Below, in pieces: positions 60,784 through 64,000 of a DNA stretch of 64,000 nt; position 1 is the stretch's first letter, and each line of letters begins with the position of its first letter. The notes under the pieces were generated by a model. It saw nothing but the letters and a program-made list of their open reading frames with translations, did no database searches and had not been told where the DNA came from. Location: NCBI GenBank assembly GCA_947595555.1, contig CANQES010000001.1:1-64000 (forward strand), written 5' to 3'. The DNA comes from an uncultured Clostridia bacterium (GTDB taxonomy: Bacteria > Bacillota > Clostridia > TANB77 > CAG-508). A program made the translations under genes and the position numbers.

Positions 60784-61522
60784 CTATCCTATTTTACTCG
60801 AAATTTCTTTTTTCATTTTTCCAATAATTTTCTTTTCTAACCTAGATATGTAGCTTTGCGAAATACCGCAATTCATCTGCGACTTCTTTTTGCGTTTTTT
60901 CTTTCCCTGTTTGAAATCCAAAACGCATCTCCATTATGTTCTTCTCTCTAGCATTCAATTTACTAATAGAGGCTCTTAAAAGCGATTTATCCACTTCATC
61001 CTCTAGATTTCTTGAAGTTATATCTGCTTCTGTTCCTAAAATATCAGAAAGTAACAATTCATTGCCATCTCCATCTTTATTTAATGGCTCATCAATTGAA
61101 ACTTCTCCTTTTGTCTTATTATTTTTTCGTAAATACATCAATATTTCATTTTCAATACAACGAGAAGCATATGTTGCTAATTTAATCTTTTTGTCTGAAT
61201 TAAATGTATTTACACCTTTCATCAATCCAATTGTCCCAATTGAAATTAAATCTTCAATTCCAATACCTGTATTTTCAAATTTTTTAGCAATATAAACAAC
61301 TAGCCTTAAATTTCTCTCTACTAATTTTTGTCTTACTTCCAAATTGTCTTCCTGACATAACTTTTCAATCAACTCCGCCTCTTCTTCTGGCGACAATGGT
61401 GGCGGAAGAGTTTGACTTCCCGCAATATAAAAAATTGGCAAAAATTCTATATCTTCCTTATCACCTATATATTTTGCATAAATTGTATTGATTCCATTCT
61501 TTACGAACTCTAAAATATTCAT
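60784..61522 (-). CDS. sigE: RNA polymerase sigma-E (sporulation, mother cell) with CGG +1 shift
   Basis: About 245 residues. LRLVVYIAKKFENTGIGIED (region 2), DEPLNKDGDGNELLLSDILG (region 3), then REKNIMEMRFGFQTGKEKTQ. Codon 219 is CGG (60866-60868). Straight reading ends as ELRYFAKLHI; skipping C gives EL-GISQSYISRLEKKII, the near-invariant region 4 recognition helix of SigE, and a normal C-terminus ending at 60784. Follows spoIIGA by 21 bp, the canonical pair; made as pro-SigE. Confidence 0.95.
60866..60868 (-). other. In-frame CGG +1 shift site 10 (sigE)
   Basis: GAA-TTG-CGG-TAT becomes GAA-TTG-GGT-ATT-TCG-CAA. Restores the conserved LGISQ(S)YISRLE. The strongest single case. Confidence 0.92.
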
Positions 61523-61543
61523 ATCAATTCTCCCCCCAATTCA

Positions 61544-62425
61544 TCATTCTATTCCTATTAAAGCCCTATATTCTCCCCTTTTGGTCAATGATTTATTATA
61601 TATTCCTAAAATTATATTTTCTCTTTTTTCTTCCTTTTCCTTATCTTTTATGATAACAAAATCTGCCTTAATGCCAATTAGCATTCCGTTTTGCTTTCCT
61701 AAAGAAGAAAAAGGTATTAACTTTAATTTCGAACTATATTCTTCTCTTATTTTTTCTGGTATGTGACTAAATTCACCTCCTAACAACTCTTCCAAATTAT
61801 TTAAAATGTCTTTTGGCATGCAATCATACAAAAGTGTATGTTCTACTACAATTACAGGTGTATTGCTAATTGGTTCTTTTAATAGATTTCCTGTGTCTAT
61901 CATTGCTGATGTTTGTATTTTCTTTCCATTTAACTGTATTTCAACATCACAAAGCATATCTTTTTTTGTAATTCTAGATTTTACCACTTTAAATGCTAAA
62001 ATAAGAACAACAAAAGCCAAAATACTACCTAATATAATTGTTTTTAAGGGATATGTTCCTAAGAAAAGACCATTTTTCATTAATATGTCTTGTGGCTTCA
62101 CTATATAGATTAACGCAAATGCCGCTCCTCCAAATACAAAAGATGTTAGATAAAATATTAAAATGTCTTTCCACATTTTTTTCATGGTTTGTGGATTAAA
62201 TGCTATGTATATAATTAAAACTGATAATATTATTTTTAATATCATACTAGAATAAATTTCTAAAATTGACATATATGATACAATTGAATAAACTGCTCCT
62301 AATAAGCTAGCAATTATAATTCTTATGACTTTTATTTTTTCTTTCAATATAATTCCTGTTGCTAGTAAAATGATAAAATTCATGATTAGGTTTTCGATTA
62401 ATACTACATCAATATAAATAGTCAT
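61544..62425 (-). CDS. spoIIGA: Sigma-E processing peptidase SpoIIGA
   Basis: 293 residues. Five TM segments in residues 1-150, then an aspartic-protease domain: TSAMIDTGNLLKEPISNTPV holds the catalytic Asp. Cleaves pro-SigE at the sporulation septum after a signal from the forespore. Placed between ftsZ and sigE as usual. Confidence 0.93.
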   Translation of the reverse strand: MTIYIDVVLIENLIMNFIILLATGIILKEKIKVIRIIIASLLGAVYSIVSYMSILEIYSSMILKIILSVLIIYIAFNPQTMKKMWKDILIFYLTSFVFGGAAFALIYIVKPQDILMKNGLFLGTYPLKTIILGSILAFVVLILAFKVVKSRITKKDMLCDVEIQLNGKKIQTSAMIDTGNLLKEPISNTPVIVVEHTLLYDCMPKDILNNLEELLGGEFSHIPEKIREEYSSKLKLIPFSSLGKQNGMLIGIKADFVIIKDKEKEEKRENIILGIYNKSLTKRGEYRALIGIE

Positions 62426-62494
62426 GCTATCACCTGCATAACTATTATAATATCTTTATTTTGAAAAGGCTGTCTTTTCTTATTGTTGAAAAAA

Positions 62495-62524
62495 AGAAAT
62501 AATCGAGCAATTTCGATTATTTCT
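62495..62524 (-). terminator. Terminator after ftsZ
   Basis: AGAAATAATCGA / TCGATTATTTCT, 12 bp, with an A/T-rich flank. Separates ftsZ from spoIIGA. Confidence 0.7.
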
Positions 62525-62543
62525 TATATGTTAATACATATTC

Positions 62544-63665
62544 TTACATACCTTTATTTTTATTTTTTCTTAGAAATGATGGTATATCTAAATCATTTTG
62601 TGAACCACTTGATTCTGAACTTGCTGGAATAGAATTAATTTTCTTTTCCCATGTTTTTGATACTATGTTATCTACTCCAATACTAGTAATTGGTTCATTT
62701 TTTTCAAAACCCGTTGCTATTACTGTTATTTTAATGTCATCAGTCATATTTGGATCAGTTACTGTACCAAATATAATGTTTGCTTCTGGGTCTACACTTC
62801 TTTGAACTAATTCTGCTGCTGTATTTACTTCATGTAATCCTAAATCTTCTCCACCAGTAATGTTGATTATAACACCCTTGGCTCCTTCTATTGAGGTTTC
62901 CAATAATGGACTTTGAATTGCTTCTTTTGCTGCATCTTCTGCTCTATTTTCTCCAGATGCACTTCCTACTCCCATGTGAGCCATACCTTGGTTTAACATG
63001 ATAGTTTTTACATCGGCAAAGTCTAAGTTAACAAGTCCAGGAATAGCAATTAAGTCTGAAATTCCTTGTACACCTTGTCTTAATATATCATCTGCCATTT
63101 TAAATGCTTCTATAATTGATGTTTTTCTATCAATTATTTGTAATAATTTATCGTTTGGAATTACAACTAAAGTATCTACTTTTCCCTTTAATCCTTCAAT
63201 TCCTCTTTCTGCTTGAGAAAGTCTCTTTTTTCCTTCAAAAGTAAATGGTTTTGTAACAACTCCTATTGTTAAAATTCCCATTTCTTTTGCTGTAGATGCA
63301 ACTACTGGTGCAGCTCCTGTACCTGTTCCACCACCCATTCCGGCAGTTACAAATACCATATCTGCTCCTCTTAGTACTTCTGCTATTTCAGATTTACTTT
63401 CTTCAGCTGATTGAGCACCAATGTCAGGATTTGCTCCTGCTCCTAATCCTCTTGTAATCTTTTCTCCTATTTGTATTTTAGTATTTGCTTTTGATTTTTG
63501 TAGTGCTTGTCTATCTGTATTAACAGCAATGAAATCAACACCTTTTATTCCAGCGTCAATCATTCTATCAACTGCATTATTTCCAGCACCTCCTACACCA
63601 ATGACTTTAATAGTTGCAGTTCCATCCATCATTGTAATATTGCTATCATCATTGTAATCCATCAT
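62544..63665 (-). CDS. ftsZ: Cell division protein FtsZ
   Basis: 373 residues. GVGGAGNNAVDRMID, tubulin signature GGGTGTGAAPVVA, and GVVTKPFTFEGKKR. C-terminal peptide DIPSFLRKNKNK binds FtsA/SepF. GTPase that forms the division ring. Confidence 0.97.
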   Translation of the reverse strand: MMDYNDDSNITMMDGTATIKVIGVGGAGNNAVDRMIDAGIKGVDFIAVNTDRQALQKSKANTKIQIGEKITRGLGAGANPDIGAQSAEESKSEIAEVLRGADMVFVTAGMGGGTGTGAAPVVASTAKEMGILTIGVVTKPFTFEGKKRLSQAERGIEGLKGKVDTLVVIPNDKLLQIIDRKTSIIEAFKMADDILRQGVQGISDLIAIPGLVNLDFADVKTIMLNQGMAHMGVGSASGENRAEDAAKEAIQSPLLETSIEGAKGVIINITGGEDLGLHEVNTAAELVQRSVDPEANIIFGTVTDPNMTDDIKITVIATGFEKNEPITSIGVDNIVSKTWEKKINSIPASSESSGSQNDLDIPSFLRKNKNKGM

Positions 63666-63748
63666 TTAGTTTTCCTCCTCTATTTTTTATATAATGTATA
63701 TGTATATATAAGTCGCCTTTTGTAGCTAACTTAAAATTAATAACTTTT

Positions 63749-64000
63749 TCATGAATAAAAGAATTCCTTTATTCTTTCTATTAATGTTTTGAAAAATTTT
63801 TCGTCTTTTTGTGTATCAATACTACTTGATACTGTTTTAGCAAAAGGTCTAGCAGCAATGTATCTTACTAGGGCATAACTTGTTCTATAAGATGGTTTTA
63901 CTGTACTTATAGCTCTACCAGTTGATATTTTAACAGGAATATTTAAATTTATTTTTCCTGCTACATCACTTTTATTTATATTGACAATTCCTTGCCCTGT
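63749..64000 (-). CDS. ftsA: FtsA-like cell division protein, C-terminal part
   Basis: 84 codons up to TGA at 63749-63751: GQGIVNINKSDVAGKINLNI ... VKPSYRTSYALVRYIAARPF and an amphipathic tail KFFKTLIERIKEFFYS that would bind the membrane. Position before ftsZ fits FtsA. Only the end is visible, so the call is moderate. Confidence 0.65.
   Translation of the reverse strand, partial: TGQGIVNINKSDVAGKINLNIPVKISTGRAISTVKPSYRTSYALVRYIAARPFAKTVSSSIDTQKDEKFFKTLIERIKEFFYS

Noticed and set aside
570..60868. Reading the nine broken genes as ordinary pseudogenes
   Set aside because: All ten lesions are the same kind (extra C making in-frame CGG before a Gly codon), none carries a second unrelated lesion apart from the CTT-TGA case, and essential or conserved genes are affected. 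Random decay would give varied stops and indels.

Overview
The window comes from a very A+T-rich, spore-forming anaerobic Firmicute (Clostridia). Support: spoVB, the cluster ftsA-ftsZ-spoIIGA-sigE, a PdaB-like deacetylase and pyruvate formate-lyase. About 39.1 kb in the middle is an integrated HK97-type siphophage. Host DNA occupies 1-13,791 and 52,945-64,000.

Layout. Left host arm: HU (partial), spoVB, pflA/pflB, ppaC, a winged-helix protein, an S1-domain protein, two rRNA pseudouridine synthases, a membrane protein, a double-OB protein and a PdaB-like deacetylase. Prophage: lysis (endolysin, holin), tail, head, portal, terminase, a tRNA-Pro, then a long early operon of small genes with replication and recombination functions (NinB-like, Cas4/RecB-like nuclease, annealing-protein candidate), a CI/Cro-type switch with ImmA, two membrane cargo genes and a large serine integrase beside attR. 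Right host arm: the 3' half of the gene split by the phage, pyrimidine-nucleoside phosphorylase, rnhB, a pilin-like protein, htrA, a SNF2 helicase, sigE, spoIIGA, ftsZ and ftsA (partial).

Main observation. Nine genes, host and phage, look frameshifted. All break at an in-frame CGG codon, and in every case skipping the C and reading the next triplet (GGN, glycine) restores the protein. There are ten such sites: spoVB, rluB, portal (two), and genes at 32.4, 39.5, 42.4 and 46.6 kb, immA and sigE. By eye I found no in-frame CGG that must be read as Arg. One further CGG (43.23 kb) is ambiguous. Out-of-frame CGG (for example AAC GGA) is common and harmless. The simplest biological reading is that CGG is an unassigned or hungry codon that drives +1 frameshifting, and that the prophage shares this decoding. 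A systematic assembly error is the alternative to exclude.

Second observation. The two long gene-poor stretches in the prophage each hold a compact locus: a 22-codon hydrophobic ORF with a strong ribosome binding site, a convergent antisense promoter, a shared bidirectional terminator, and direct repeats that let the antisense RNA pair with the toxin leader. This is the architecture of par/Fst-type type I toxin-antitoxin systems. The two peptides are related to each other and I do not recognise the family.

Third, the phage ends are defined exactly. Joining both flanks at a shared GTAC restores one continuous 156-codon host ORF (attB) and a perfectly palindromic attP core.
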